Shown piece by piece: positions 12,698-25,544 of a DNA stretch of 64,000 bases. The notes beneath the pieces were generated by a model, which saw nothing but the letters and a program-made list of their open reading frames with translations, was not told the DNA's origin and made no database searches. The DNA lies in NCBI GenBank assembly GCA_019828595.1, contig JAHQRK010000010.1:1116001-1180000 (forward strand), given 5' to 3'. The first letter of the stretch is position 1. The number at the start of each line of letters is the position of its first letter. Source of the DNA: Aphanomyces cochlioides (taxonomy: Eukaryota > Oomycota > Saprolegniomycetes > Saprolegniales > Verrucalvaceae). The position numbers and the translations under genes are program-made.

Positions 12698-13698
12698 TCC
12701 TTACTCCAGACCTCAATCCCAAAGTGTCATACATCCAACTCATCACGCCATTTTCACTCCGATACCACTCAGCTCTTATACTCTATGACCATGCCTTAGA
12801 AAACACGACTAACCAAACAAAACCTGTTCAACTCACACATGACTTTCACAATAAGTATAACTTTAGCATACACTGAAACTTATCATGATACATAGAGAAC
12901 ACATGTCAGACTGAATTAGCCCATGCATTTGTAGACTATGACTTGCACTTCACTCCGTTCGATCGTGATAACAAATGTAGCCGTTGCAAGGTGTGGTTCA
13001 ATCTTTTGGTCCATTCGCACTCCCAGCAATTGGTCGCGTGCAAAACATAGAGCTCGCGAGTCATGTAGACACCAGGAAACTAAATGTGACTAGCATGTGA
13101 TTTTACTTTCTATTCGCCATGCCGATGGTCTATCTTGGCTAGAAGAGTATTGAAAGAAACGTTTTTTACATTCAACAGTAAATGATCCTTTTTGACAGGG
13201 TTTCATTGCATTGGGAAGACTCTAACATAGGAATGGGTTGTGTTTGCGAAAAACGAACGACGACAAAGAGAAAGAGAGTTTCAGGTACAAACGGTCACGG
13301 TGTTGGGGGATATGCTCACCACAACGAGAAAGAAAACCCTCAAGGACAGCCTCTTCTGTTCTGTGACAAACTCAACTAATGCTCCTGAGCACCATGAATA
13401 AATCTTGCACGATGTTAATTGTTTTCAGACGACCCAAATCTGTCAATTTTACATCAATTGATTTTCATACAGTGAGAATGAGTGAACTTTTAGTGTCAAG
13501 TCTTTGAAATGGCGGGGATAGCCTGGGCTCATGCGAGATGAAGGACTTGTGTATTTGGCGAGACTGACGAGTGTTCGTGAATGTAGTTTGTTTTGAGTGA
13601 TTGAGGGGTAAGGATGATGTCTAGACTTTGGGGTTGAAAGGACAGATCCGACAATAGAGCTGTCGAGGGATAAACGTGTGGGAAAAACATAAATGCAA

Positions 13699-13769
13699 GC
13701 CCCCACGCGGGATCGAACCACGGACCTTTCGCTTACGAAGCGAGTGCTCTACCACTGAGCTATAGGGGC
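13699..13769 (-). tRNA. tRNA-Thr(CGT), unit 6
   Basis: Identical gene, site empty; recombinant spacer haplotype TTAATTG with GATGTCTAG. Confidence 0.94.
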
Positions 13770-14627
13770 GGACATACTTCCATACCCCATTCCTACAACA
13801 CAAACAATTTTTTCACACAATCCTCCTGCGTCTCTACATCCCCTCACATCGCTACCTACAAAACAAACATACATCAATCGTCTCATCTTCTCATATACAC
13901 AAAAAAAACATAGATTCCACAGGCCGTTCAAAACATACCAACACATACGGCTGCATTGCACTCACCATCCTTTTATACAAAATCACACTCACCACATGGC
14001 CTACATTACCAAATCTCGTCAAGAAACTCGTCTCAATTGCTGCATACAGTCTCCACTTCGTATGATCTAGAATATCCTCCTTCCACTGTAATCTTTCACA
14101 TGGAACACATTTCGTCAAAAATTATTCTGACATGCGACTTTAGACCGATGTACGAATTTTTGCTTACTTCAAAGCTGACTATGAGAATGAATCTTCTTCA
14201 CTTTGGTCGTCTCAAGCTAAACCAGGACGCGTCTCCTGCACATGAATATCGCGATCAAAATACGAGAAATATCTCAAATACATATGTGTGGACAGTATTC
14301 GCACCCCTTCCAGATTAAACGTCCAGTGAGTCATTGTGATAGGTCTTAGACCGCTGAGCTCGCCGAATGTGTGGTGATAAAAGACCAACCTAACATCGTG
14401 AAATGTCTTGTGTGTCAAATTCGTGAAATTGGGATTTGAAAAGCGGCAAAATATTTCCTCTAAAAGTTGGAGTGGGTGAAATAATCTCACAACACGAGAG
14501 CTTTCCGTCGCTTTATTTCCGATGGGCGTGAGGACCCTGACACAGCCATGACGATCGTCGATTTCTGATCGACAGATTGTTGATAAATGTGCTTTTTATG
14601 GCTCTCATGGAAAAAAGGGAAAAGAGT

Positions 14628-14699
14628 ATCGATGGAGGGGATCGAACCCTCGATCTCAAGCGTGTGAAGCTTGCGTCCTAACCACTAGACGACATCGAC
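14628..14699 (-). tRNA. tRNA-Val(CAC), unit 7
   Basis: Identical gene with T6 at 14611-14616. Confidence 0.94.
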
Positions 14700-15700
14700 T
14701 CCTTACTCCAGACCTCAATCCCAAAGTGTCATACATCCAACTCATCACGCCATTTTCACTCCGATACCACTCAGCTCTTATACTCTATGACCATGCCTTA
14801 GAAAACACGACTAACCAAACAAAACCTGTTCAACTCACACATGACTTTCACAATAAGTATAACTTTAGCATACACTGAAACTTATCATGATACATAGAGA
14901 ACACATGTCAGACTGAATTAGCCCATGCATTTGTAGACTATGACTTGCACTTCACTCCGTTCGATCGTGATAACAAATGTAGCCGTTGCAAGGTGTGGTT
15001 CAATCTTTTGGTCCATTCGCACTCCCAGCAATTGGTCGCGTGCAAAACATAGAGCTCGCGAGTCATGTAGACACCAGGAAACTAAATGTGACTAGCATGT
15101 GATTTTACTTTCTATTCGCCATGCCGATGGTCTATCTTGGCTAGAAGAGTATTGAAAGAAACGTTTTTTACATTCAACAGTAAATGATCCTTTTTGACAG
15201 GGTTTCATTGCATTGGGAAGACTCTAACATAGGAATGGGTTGTGTTTGCGAAAAACGAACGACGACAAAGAGAAAGAGAGTTTCAGGTACAAACGGTCAC
15301 GGTGTTGGGGGATATGCTCACCACAACGAGAAAGAAAACCCTCAAGGACAGCCTCTTCTGTTCTGTGACAAACTCAACTAATGCTCCTGAGCACCATGAA
15401 TAAATCTTGCACGATGTTAATTGTTTTCAGACGACCCAAATCTGTCAATTTTACATCAATTGATTTTCATACAGTGAGAATGAGTGAACTTTTAGTGTCA
15501 AGTCTTTGAAATGGCGGGGATAGCCTGGGCTCATGCGAGATGAAGGACTTGTGTATTTGGCGAGACTGACGAGTGTTCGTGAATGTAGTTTGTTTTGAGT
15601 GATTGAGGGGTAAGGATGATGTCTAGACTTTGGGGTTGAAAGGACAGATCCGACAATAGAGCTGTCGAGGGATAAACGTGTGGGAAAAACATAAATGCAA

Positions 15701-15771
15701 GCCCCCACGCGGGATCGAACCACGGACCTTTCGCTTACGAAGCGAGTGCTCTACCACTGAGCTATAGGGGC
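15701..15771 (-). tRNA. tRNA-Thr(CGT), unit 7
   Basis: Identical gene, site empty; spacer haplotype as in unit 6. Confidence 0.94.
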
Positions 15772-16629
15772 GGACATACTTCCATACCCCATTCCTACAA
15801 CACAAACAATTTTTTCACACAATCCTCCTGCGTCTCTACATCCCCTCACATCGCTACCTACAAAACAAACATACATCAATCGTCTCATCTTCTCATATAC
15901 ACAAAAAAAACATAGATTCCACAGGCCGTTCAAAACATACCAACACATACGGCTGCATTGCACTCACCATCCTTTTATACAAAATCACACTCACCACATG
16001 GCCTACATTACCAAATCTCGTCAAGAAACTCGTCTCAATTGCTGCATACAGTCTCCACTTCGTATGATCTAGAATATCCTCCTTCCACTGTAATCTTTCA
16101 CATGGAACACATTTCGTCAAAAATTATTCTGACATGCGACTTTAGACCGATGTACGAATTTTTGCTTACTTCAAAGCTGACTATGAGAATGAATCTTCTT
16201 CACTTTGGTCGTCTCAAGCTAAACCAGGACGCGTCTCCTGCACATGAATATCGCGATCAAAATACGAGAAATATCTCAAATACATATGTGTGGACAGTAT
16301 TCGCACCCCTTCCAGATTAAACGTCCAGTGAGTCATTGTGATAGGTCTTAGACCGCTGAGCTCGCCGAATGTGTGGTGATAAAAGACCAACCTAACATCG
16401 TGAAATGTCTTGTGTGTCAAATTCGTGAAATTGGGATTTGAAAAGCGGCAAAATATTTCCTCTAAAAGTTGGAGTGGGTGAAATAATCTCACAACACGAG
16501 AGCTTTCCGTCGCTTTATTTCCGATGGGCGTGAGGACCCTGACACAGCCATGACGATCGTCGATTTCTGATCGACAGATTGTTGATAAATGTGCTTTTTA
16601 TGGCTCTCATGGAAAAAAGGGAAAAGAGT

Positions 16630-16701
16630 ATCGATGGAGGGGATCGAACCCTCGATCTCAAGCGTGTGAAGCTTGCGTCCTAACCACTAGACGACATCGA
16701 C
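16630..16701 (-). tRNA. tRNA-Val(CAC), unit 8
   Basis: Identical gene with T6 at 16613-16618. Confidence 0.94.
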
Positions 16702-17702
16702 TCCTTACTCCAGACCTCAATCCCAAAGTGTCATACATCCAACTCATCACGCCATTTTCACTCCGATACCACTCAGCTCTTATACTCTATGACCATGCCT
16801 TAGAAAACACGACTAACCAAACAAAACCTGTTCAACTCACACATGACTTTCACAATAAGTATAACTTTAGCATACACTGAAACTTATCATGATACATAGA
16901 GAACACATGTCAGACTGAATTAGCCCATGCATTTGTAGACTATGACTTGCACTTCACTCCGTTCGATCGTGATAACAAATGTAGCCGTTGCAAGGTGTGG
17001 TTCAATCTTTTGGTCCATTCGCACTCCCAGCAATTGGTCGCGTGCAAAACATAGAGCTCGCGAGTCATGTAGACACCAGGAAACTAAATGTGACTAGCAT
17101 GTGATTTTACTTTCTATTCGCCATGCCGATGGTCTATCTTGGCTAGAAGAGTATTGAAAGAAACGTTTTTTACATTCAACAGTAAATGATCCTTTTTGAC
17201 AGGGTTTCATTGCATTGGGAAGACTCTAACATAGGAAAGGGTTGTGTTTGCGAAAAACGAACGACGACAAAGAGAAAGAGAGTTTCAGGTACAAACGGTC
17301 ACGGTGTTGGGGGATATGCTCACCACAACGAGAAAGAAAACCCTCAAGGACAGCCTCTTCTGTTCTGTGACAAACTCAACTAATGCTCCTGAGCACCATG
17401 AATAAATCTTGCACGATGTTAACTGTTTTCAGACGACCCAAATCTGTCAATTTTACATCAATTGATTTTCATACAGTGAGAATGAGTGAACTTTTAGTGT
17501 CAAGTCTTTGAAATGGCGGGGATAGCCTGGGCTCATGCGAGATGAAGGACTTGTGTATTTGGCGAGACTGACGAGTGTTCGTGAATGTAGTTTGTTTTGA
17601 GTGATTGAGGGGTAAGGATGATGTCTAGACTTTGGGGTTGAAAGGACAGATCCGACAATAGAGCTGTCGAGGGATAAACGTGTGGGAAAAACATAAATGC
17701 AA

Positions 17703-17773
17703 GCCCCCACGCGGGATCGAACCACGGACCTTTCGCTTACGAAGCGAGTGCTCTACCACTGAGCTATAGGGGC
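17703..17773 (-). tRNA. tRNA-Thr(CGT), unit 8
   Basis: Identical gene, site empty. The spacer has a private A at about 17237 (AGGAAAGGG instead of AGGAATGGG). Confidence 0.94.
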
Positions 17774-18631
17774 GGACATACTTCCATACCCCATTCCTAC
17801 AACACAAACAATTTTTTCACACAATCCTCCTGCGTCTCTACATCCCCTCACATCGCTACCTACAAAACAAACATACATCAATCGTCTCATCTTCTCATAT
17901 ACACAAAAAAAACATAGATTCCACAGGCCGTTCAAAACATACCAACACATACGGCTGCATTGCACTCACCATCCTTTTATACAAAATCACACTCACCACA
18001 TGGCCTACATTACCAAATCTCGTCAAGAAACTCGTCTCAATTGCTGCATACAGTCTCCACTTCGTATGATCTAGAATATCCTCCTTCCACTGTAATCTTT
18101 CACATGGAACACATTTCGTCAAAAATTATTCTGACATGCGACTTTAGACCGATGTACGAATTTTTGCTTACTTCAAAGCTGACTATGAGAATGAATCTTC
18201 TTCACTTTGGTCGTCTCAAGCTAAACCAGGACGCGTCTCCTGCACATGAATATCGCGATCAAAATACGAGAAATATCTCAAATACATATGTGTGGACAGT
18301 ATTCGCACCCCTTCCAGATTAAACGTCCAGTGAGTCATTGTGATAGGTCTTAGACCGCTGAGCTCGCCGAATGTGTGGTGATAAAAGACCAACCTAACAT
18401 CGTGAAATGTCTTGTGTGTCAAATTCGTGAAATTGGGATTTGAAAAGCGGCAAAATATTTCCTCTAAAAGTTGGAGTGGGTGAAATAATCTCACAACACG
18501 AGAGCTTTCCGTCGCTTTATTTCCGATGGGCGTGAGGACCCTGACACAGCCATGACGATCGTCGATTTCTGATCGACAGATTGTTGATAAATGTGCTTTT
18601 TATGGCTCTCATGGAAAAAAGGGAAAAGAGT

Positions 18632-18703
18632 ATCGATGGAGGGGATCGAACCCTCGATCTCAAGCGTGTGAAGCTTGCGTCCTAACCACTAGACGACATC
18701 GAC
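18632..18703 (-). tRNA. tRNA-Val(CAC), unit 9
   Basis: Identical gene. The flank carries the rarer CTCTAGACCTCAATCC variant, shared only with units 1 and 10. Confidence 0.94.
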
Positions 18704-19703
18704 TCCTTACTCTAGACCTCAATCCAAAGTGTCATACATCCAACTCATCACGCCATTTTCACTCCGATACCACTCAGCTCTTATACTCTATGACCATGCC
18801 TTAGAAAACACGACTAACCAAACAAAACCTGTTCAACTCACACATGACTTTCACAATAAGTATAACTTTAGCATACACTGAAACTTATCATGATACATAG
18901 AGAACACATGTCAGACTGAATTAGCCCATGCATTTGTAGACTATGACTTGCACTTCACTCCGTTCGATCGTGATAACAAATGTAGCCGTTGCAAGGTGTG
19001 GTTCAATCTTTTGGTCCATTCGCACTCCCAGCAATTGGTCGCGTGCAAAACATAGAGCTCGCGAGTCATGTAGACACCAGGAAACTAAATGTGACTAGCA
19101 TGTGATTTTACTTTCTATTCGCCATGCCGATGGTCTATCTTGGCTAGAAGAGTATTGAAAGAAACGTTTTTTACATTCAACAGTAAATGATCCTTTTTGA
19201 CAGGGTTTCATTGCATTGGGAAGACTCTAACATAGGAATGGGTTGTGTTTGCGAAAAACGAACGACGACAAAGAGAAAGAGAGTTTCAGGTACAAACGGT
19301 CACGGTGTTGGGGGATATGCTCACCACAACGAGAAAGAAAACCCTCAAGGACAGCCTCTTCTGTTCTGTGACAAACTCAACTAATGCTCCTGAGCACCAT
19401 GAATAAATCTTGCACGATGTTAACTGTTTTCAGACGACCCAAATCTGTCAATTTTACATCAATTGATTTTCATACAGTGAGAATGAGTGAACTTTTAGTG
19501 TCAAGTCTTTGAAATGGCGGGGATAGCCTGGGCTCATGCGAGATGAAGGACTTGTGTATTTGGCGAGACTGACGAGTGTTCGTGAATGTAGTTTGTTTTG
19601 AGTGATTGAGGGGTAAGGATGATGTCTAGACTTTGGGGTTGAAAGGACAGATCCGACAATAGAGCTGTCGAGGGATAAACGTGTGGGAAAAACATAAATG
19701 CAA

Positions 19704-19774
19704 GCCCCCACGCGGGATCGAACCACGGACCTTTCGCTTACGAAGCGAGTGCTCTACCACTGAGCTATAGGGGC
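19704..19774 (-). tRNA. tRNA-Thr(CGT), unit 9, occupied by element A2
   Basis: The gene is complete although a retroelement begins at its 5' boundary. Its upstream promoter flank has been replaced by the truncated 5' end of A2. The A and B boxes are intact, so it could still be transcribed. Confidence 0.94.
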
Positions 19775-19775
19775 G
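19761..19775. repeat. Left target-site duplication of A2
   Basis: TGAGCTATAGGGGCG (14-15 bp; the last G is ambiguous) matches the copy at 22600-22614 to the right of A2. The left copy is part of the intact tRNA-Thr. Confidence 0.9.
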
Positions 19776-21093
19776 TTAGCCGCACAATACATCAGTTATT
19801 CCGAGACAGTCACCCATTCGATTTTCTTTCATACTACCCAAATGCAAGCTCCAAGTGGCTTTTGCTTCGCGAGCTCCATCCACTGTGGCTTGATACTTGG
19901 AAACATTGGTCAGCCACAGACATGAGTAAGCGAATCGGCGTGCCTCCAAATCTCGACACGGTACTGAACCTCCCGGTATGGCTCACAGCCTACGACGCAA
20001 TGCACTTCGGCTCTGCTAAGATGTTAGCAAATGTCGTGAAAGATGAAGACATGCGTCTCTGGTGCCGCCACGGGGCCAAAAATGGTCTCAGATGCCTGAA
20101 GGATTTCCTGACCCCACATGGCGCTTGGCCAACAGAGACCATGTTCGTGAACCGAATGTCGTCGAACAATCCAGCTGCCCAAGTTTGTCTAAACCAGGAC
20201 GGAGTCATGGACTTTGCCACATTGCCCCGCACAACCGACATTTACAATCAACTCACACGAATCTTCGACAAAGTTGTTCGATCGTTTGACATTCGGCAAG
20301 GGTCGCCACTGCCTAATGTCCCGACTTGTCAACATCCGTTTACAGCCAGAATCAAGGATGCTGATTTACCTTTCGAGTCGTGGCCCAAGAAAAACGTGGT
20401 GCATTTAGCTTACCACGCCCCCAGACTGAAGCTATACATCCTATGAAGACTACGACAAGAACTGACAAAGACATAGCAAAGTATATCCGTCTCATTCGTA
20501 CTGTGTGTAATCTACCTCCACCTGTTCAAGGCGATGTATGGTTTCGATTGCACATGAAGATGTTACCCGTCAACTCGAGGTTTTCCTATATGCAGATCCA
20601 AAACCCTGACGCTATTTGTTGTGTCTATGAAGATTGCTCGGATGTTGAGACTTTTCATCATGCCTTCCATACATGTCATCATGTACATCAAGTTTGGATG
20701 TTCCAAGAGCGAGCATGGAGAGCTTATGGTGTTAAGTTTGATTGGGCAACCACCACGAATATCAGTCGCTTCAAGACCAATACGCGAGGAAAACACCTGC
20801 ATGACGCATTATTCAAATTATGGTCCCTCCTTTGTGCTTCCATCACGTACTCCTTATGGACTCAAAGAAATGCAACCAAGTTCGATGGCAAAAGGCCTCT
20901 ACCGATTTTACTATGGAACGAGATTATATTTGTCAGTTGGACAGCTTCCATCAGGCGAACAATTCGTTTGCTCTCGCCTGACGACTTCGACTATCGAAAC
21001 ATCATCGAAGCGGTCTCAGTCCTTTTCTCTCAAGCTGGATACAACGAGCTATTCGACAAATATCCCATGTCTTTTCGAGTTGAACACCAGTAA
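19776..21093 (+). pseudogene. ORF2 remnant (after the RT core), element A2, frameshifted
   Basis: Covers the C-terminal part of ORF2 with the Cys/His-rich segment (CCVYEDCSDVETFHHAF region). No RT catalytic motif is present because of the truncation. A run of five C at about 20416-20420 replaces the six C of A3 and shifts the frame after AYHAP; the original frame then ends at 20446. The correct frame continues to the normal stop at 21091-21093. Nonfunctional as a polymerase. Confidence 0.85.
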
Positions 21094-21306
21094 TTTGATT
21101 ACAAGCCCCAGCTGTATTCTTGACTTGGTATCCCAGCTGAATTTTTGATTGGGAATCCTGGCGACCATCACTCACGATCCGCGCAAAACATTTCACTGCC
21201 CAATCAAATCGTGCCTGACTCAAGTGTCGCAACTGAGAATAAGTTCAGTGAGAATCTCAAAACAATTCTCCAAGACTCACTTTTGATTTTACCCAAGACA
21301 ACAACA

Positions 21307-22521
21307 ATGGAAGCTTCAACGATTTTCACTGCCGATAGCGTACTCCCCGCGCAGACGTCGAGACCCATAACTACACGAGGTGTGGGGAGCTCGATGTCTC
21401 CAGGGATTACTCTTGAGGGAGTGGATGGAGTTGAGATTTCTGTACCTATGACGCAATCATCCGACACTCGTCCTTCAAGTCCAGTTACAACTGAAGAACA
21501 CCAATTTACTCCTGATATGTCCATTTTGAACTCGAGCACCCGCGAATTTGACCCCTTGGGCAATGACAATGGATCTCCGCTACCATCCCTCATGGATCTA
21601 TTGGACGATGTTTCTGTTCCAGCCAGGCCACAAACGAATGCGACAACGGCTGATGCCCCAACCAACCGCCCACGCACTCTGCGAATTCCAACCGACGATG
21701 ATGACATCGATGAAGTGTTGTTTATCGATGACCACCGCGAAGTGGCATCAATGCGAAATCGAATTTCAACTATTCAATACCAAGTCAACTGGAAGTTTCA
21801 ACGCCCGGATGGACTCGACAAAGACTGGTTCGACGAAAAAGACCTCAGCGGGTGTCAAGAAGCCGTGGCGATGTACCAACGATGGCGACAAGCTGGAGCC
21901 CACTTCCTCACGAACACTGGTCTCGCCCCAACGCTTGCTGAATTTCGAGCGATGGATCCTCTGTGGCTAGAAATTGGCAACAACAGTGACAAATCTTGTC
22001 TTGCGGCTGCAATCCGAATCGTTGCTACCAATTTGAATGTCTCCAATTTTGAGCTCAGCGAAGAAGTCATTTCGGGTTTCAAAGAGGCCCATGGAGTTCC
22101 TCAAGACGCGGGCATTCCCCCTTCCAAGATGCATGATTTTCTCAAGCTGGCATACACACATGGATTCCACTACAACGACGCCATATTCTCCCGTCAACTG
22201 CTCAAGCAATCGGTGGGTGATCCAATTCGTGATATCTGTAGAGCGATATTGGATGAGCCTGACGGAGAATTCTTGGTTGTTTCTGTCACTGATTCAACAT
22301 CCCATTGCTGGGTCCTCGCCAAGCGATACAAGCGCTGCATAGACCGAAGTCTATGTATGATCCAAGACAATGAAAATGTATACCCCCTGGGTCAGATGCC
22401 AAGAGTCAGTTTTATCCGACATATTCGCCGTGTTAGCTTACAAACACCGAAGAAATCGAAGTCCCAACGTCGAAGCGAATCAAGAAAACGAAAAGCCAAA
22501 TTGATTTCCAATTCAGCCTAG
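21307..22521 (+). CDS. ORF3, chromodomain-like plus OTU/papain-like cysteine protease, element A2
   Basis: Intact 404 codons from ATG 21307 (ACAACAATGG context) to TAG, identical to the other copies. The element has lost most of ORF2, so if this ORF is transcribed ORF3 would be its only complete product. Confidence 0.72.
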   Translation: MEASTIFTADSVLPAQTSRPITTRGVGSSMSPGITLEGVDGVEISVPMTQSSDTRPSSPVTTEEHQFTPDMSILNSSTREFDPLGNDNGSPLPSLMDLLDDVSVPARPQTNATTADAPTNRPRTLRIPTDDDDIDEVLFIDDHREVASMRNRISTIQYQVNWKFQRPDGLDKDWFDEKDLSGCQEAVAMYQRWRQAGAHFLTNTGLAPTLAEFRAMDPLWLEIGNNSDKSCLAAAIRIVATNLNVSNFELSEEVISGFKEAHGVPQDAGIPPSKMHDFLKLAYTHGFHYNDAIFSRQLLKQSVGDPIRDICRAILDEPDGEFLVVSVTDSTSHCWVLAKRYKRCIDRSLCMIQDNENVYPLGQMPRVSFIRHIRRVSLQTPKKSKSQRRSESRKRKAKLISNSA

Positions 22522-22557
22522 CAGTTGGAAATGGGATGAGCCTTCGGGCAATATTAG

Positions 22558-22581
22558 TTTGTAGTTTACATTAACTACAAA
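22558..22581 (+). other. 3' terminal hairpin of element A2
   Basis: Same perfect 9-bp stem and TACATT loop as in A1, 18 nt from the 3' junction. Confidence 0.7.
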
Positions 22582-22599
22582 TAGACTCCCCATTGACAT

Positions 22600-22613
22600 T
22601 GAGCTATAGGGGC
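22600..22613. repeat. Right target-site duplication of A2
   Basis: Orphan TGAGCTATAGGGGC matching 19761-19774. Confidence 0.9.
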
Positions 22614-23471
22614 GGACATACTTCCATACCCCATTCCTACAACACAAACAATTTTTTCACACAATCCTCCTGCGTCTCTACATCCCCTCACATCGCTACC
22701 TACAAAACAAACATACATCAATCGTCTCATCTTCTCATATACACAAAAAAAACATAGATTCCACAGGCCGTTCAAAACATACCAACACATACGGCTGCAT
22801 TGCACTCACCATCCTTTTATACAAAATCACACTCACCACATGGCCTACATTACCAAATCTCGTCAAGAAACTCGTCTCAATTGCTGCATACAGTCTCCAC
22901 TTCGTATGATCTAGAATATCCTCCTTCCACTGTAATCTTTCACATGGAACACATTTCGTCAAAAATTATTCTGACATGCGACTTTAGACCGATGTACGAA
23001 TTTTTGCTTACTTCAAAGCTGACTATGAGAATGAATCTTCTTCACTTTGGTCGTCTCAAGCTAAACCAGGACGCGTCTCCTGCACATGAATATCGCGATC
23101 AAAATACGAGAAATATCTCAAATACATATGTGTGGACAGTATTCGCACCCCTTCCAGATTAAACGTCCAGTGAGTCATTGTGATAGGTCTTAGACCGCTG
23201 AGCTCGCCGAATGTGTGGTGATAAAAGACCAACCTAACATCGTGAAATGTCTTGTGTGTCAAATTCGTGAAATTGGGATTTGAAAAGCGGCAAAATATTT
23301 CCTCTAAAAGTTGGAGTGGGTGAAATAATCTCACAACACGAGAGCTTTCCGTCGCTTTATTTCCGATGGGCGTGAGGACCCTGACACAGCCATGACGATC
23401 GTCGATTTCTGATCGACAGATTGTTGATAAATGTGCTTTTTATGGCTCTCATGGAAAAAAGGGAAAAGAGT

Positions 23472-23543
23472 ATCGATGGAGGGGATCGAACCCTCGATCT
23501 CAAGCGTGTGAAGCTTGCGTCCTAACCACTAGACGACATCGAC
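23472..23543 (-). tRNA. tRNA-Val(CAC), unit 10
   Basis: Identical gene. It is transcribed toward the 3' end of A2, about 0.87 kb away. Confidence 0.94.
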
Positions 23544-24543
23544 TCCTTACTCTAGACCTCAATCCAAAGTGTCATACATCCAACTCATCACGCCATTTTC
23601 ACTCCGATACCACTCAGCTCTTATACTCTATGACCATGCCTTAGAAAACACGACTAACCAAACAAAACCTGTTCAACTCACACATGACTTTCACAATAAG
23701 TATAACTTTAGCATACACTGAAACTTATCATGATACATAGAGAACACATGTCAGACTGAATTAGCCCATGCATTTGTAGACTATGACTTGCACTTCACTC
23801 CGTTCGATCGTGATAACAAATGTAGCCGTTGCAAGGTGTGGTTCAATCTTTTGGTCCATTCGCACTCCCAGCAATTGGTCGCGTGCAAAACATAGAGCTC
23901 GCGAGTCATGTAGACACCAGGAAACTAAATGTGACTAGCATGTGATTTTACTTTCTATTCGCCATGCCGATGGTCTATCTTGGCTAGAAGAGTATTGAAA
24001 GAAACGTTTTTTACATTCAACAGTAAATGATCCTTTTTGACAGGGTTTCATTGCATTGGGAAGACTCTAACATAGGAATGGGTTGTGTTTGCGAAAAACG
24101 AACGACGACAAAGAGAAAGAGAGTTTCAGGTACAAACGGTCACGGTGTTGGGGGATATGCTCACCACAACGAGAAAGAAAACCCTCAAGGACAGCCTCTT
24201 CTGTTCTGTGACAAACTCAACTAATGCTCCTGAGCACCATGAATAAATCTTGCACGATGTTAACTGTTTTCAGACGACCCAAATCTGTCAATTTTACATC
24301 AATTGATTTTCATACAGTGAGAATGAGTGAACTTTTAGTGTCAAGTCTTTGAAATGGCGGGGATAGCCTGGGCTCATGCGAGATGAAGGACTTGTGTATT
24401 TGGCGAGACTGACGAGTGTTCGTGAATGTAGTTTGTTTTGAGTGATTGAGGGGTAAGGATGATGTCTAGACTTTGGGGTTGAAAGGACAGATCCGACAAT
24501 AGAGCTGTCGAGGGATAAACGTGTGGGAAAAACATAAATGCAA

Positions 24544-24614
24544 GCCCCCACGCGGGATCGAACCACGGACCTTTCGCTTACGAAGCGAGTGCTCTACCAC
24601 TGAGCTATAGGGGC
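24544..24614 (-). tRNA. tRNA-Thr(CGT), unit 10
   Basis: Identical gene, site empty; spacer haplotype TTAACTG, GATGTCTAG. Confidence 0.94.
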
Positions 24615-25472
24615 GGACATACTTCCATACCCCATTCCTACAACACAAACAATTTTTTCACACAATCCTCCTGCGTCTCTACATCCCCTCACATCGCTAC
24701 CTACAAAACAAACATACATCAATCGTCTCATCTTCTCATATACACAAAAAAAACATAGATTCCACAGGCCGTTCAAAACATACCAACACATACGGCTGCA
24801 TTGCACTCACCATCCTTTTATACAAAATCACACTCACCACATGGCCTACATTACCAAATCTCGTCAAGAAACTCGTCTCAATTGCTGCATACAGTCTCCA
24901 CTTCGTATGATCTAGAATATCCTCCTTCCACTGTAATCTTTCACATGGAACACATTTCGTCAAAAATTATTCTGACATGCGACTTTAGACCGATGTACGA
25001 ATTTTTGCTTACTTCAAAGCTGACTATGAGAATGAATCTTCTTCACTTTGGTCGTCTCAAGCTAAACCAGGACGCGTCTCCTGCACATGAATATCGCGAT
25101 CAAAATACGAGAAATATCTCAAATACATATGTGTGGACAGTATTCGCACCCCTTCCAGATTAAACGTCCAGTGAGTCATTGTGATAGGTCTTAGACCGCT
25201 GAGCTCGCCGAATGTGTGGTGATAAAAGACCAACCTAACATCGTGAAATGTCTTGTGTGTCAAATTCGTGAAATTGGGATTTGAAAAGCGGCAAAATATT
25301 TCCTCTAAAAGTTGGAGTGGGTGAAATAATCTCACAACACGAGAGCTTTCCGTCGCTTTATTTCCGATGGGCGTGAGGACCCTGACACAGCCATGACGAT
25401 CGTCGATTTCTGATCGACAGATTGTTGATAAATGTGCTTTTTATGGCTCTCATGGAAAAAAGGGAAAAGAGT

Positions 25473-25544
25473 ATCGATGGAGGGGATCGAACCCTCGATC
25501 TCAAGCGTGTGAAGCTTGCGTCCTAACCACTAGACGACATCGAC
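25473..25544 (-). tRNA. tRNA-Val(CAC), unit 11
   Basis: Identical gene with the common CTCCAG flank. Confidence 0.94.

Larger units (their letters stand above)
1747..19774. repeat. Tandem array of 2,002-bp tRNA-Val/tRNA-Thr units, nine pairs
   Basis: Nine consecutive head-to-tail units spaced 2,001-2,002 bp and more than 99% alike by eye. Each runs from the tRNA-Thr upstream flank (GGACATACTTCC) through about 858 bp of spacer, tRNA-Val, about 1,000 bp of spacer and tRNA-Thr. The spacers encode nothing convincing: short ORFs in them (up to 120 codons) recur only because the unit recurs. The first unit, next to A1, carries CCTCGCATC and a shorter A-run at about 1834-1895. Those variants recur after A3 and A4 but not in the other units. 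Scattered single-base variants are shuffled between units, as expected from unequal exchange or gene conversion. Confidence 0.95.
19776..22599 (+). mobile_element. Element A copy A2, 5'-truncated
   Basis: A 2,824-bp insertion matching A3 from 31921 to its 3' end, and 1 nt shorter because of one missing C. It begins abruptly (TTAGCCGCAC) inside the region of ORF2 after the RT core, the usual result of incomplete target-primed reverse transcription. Flanked by the tRNA-derived duplication and ending in the family A hairpin and CATTGACAT. It keeps ORF3 intact. Confidence 0.93.

Noticed and set aside
1747..19774. CRISPR array or rDNA repeat
   Set aside because: The period is 2 kb with tRNA genes. 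There are no short direct repeats with unique spacers, and no rRNA sequence is seen.
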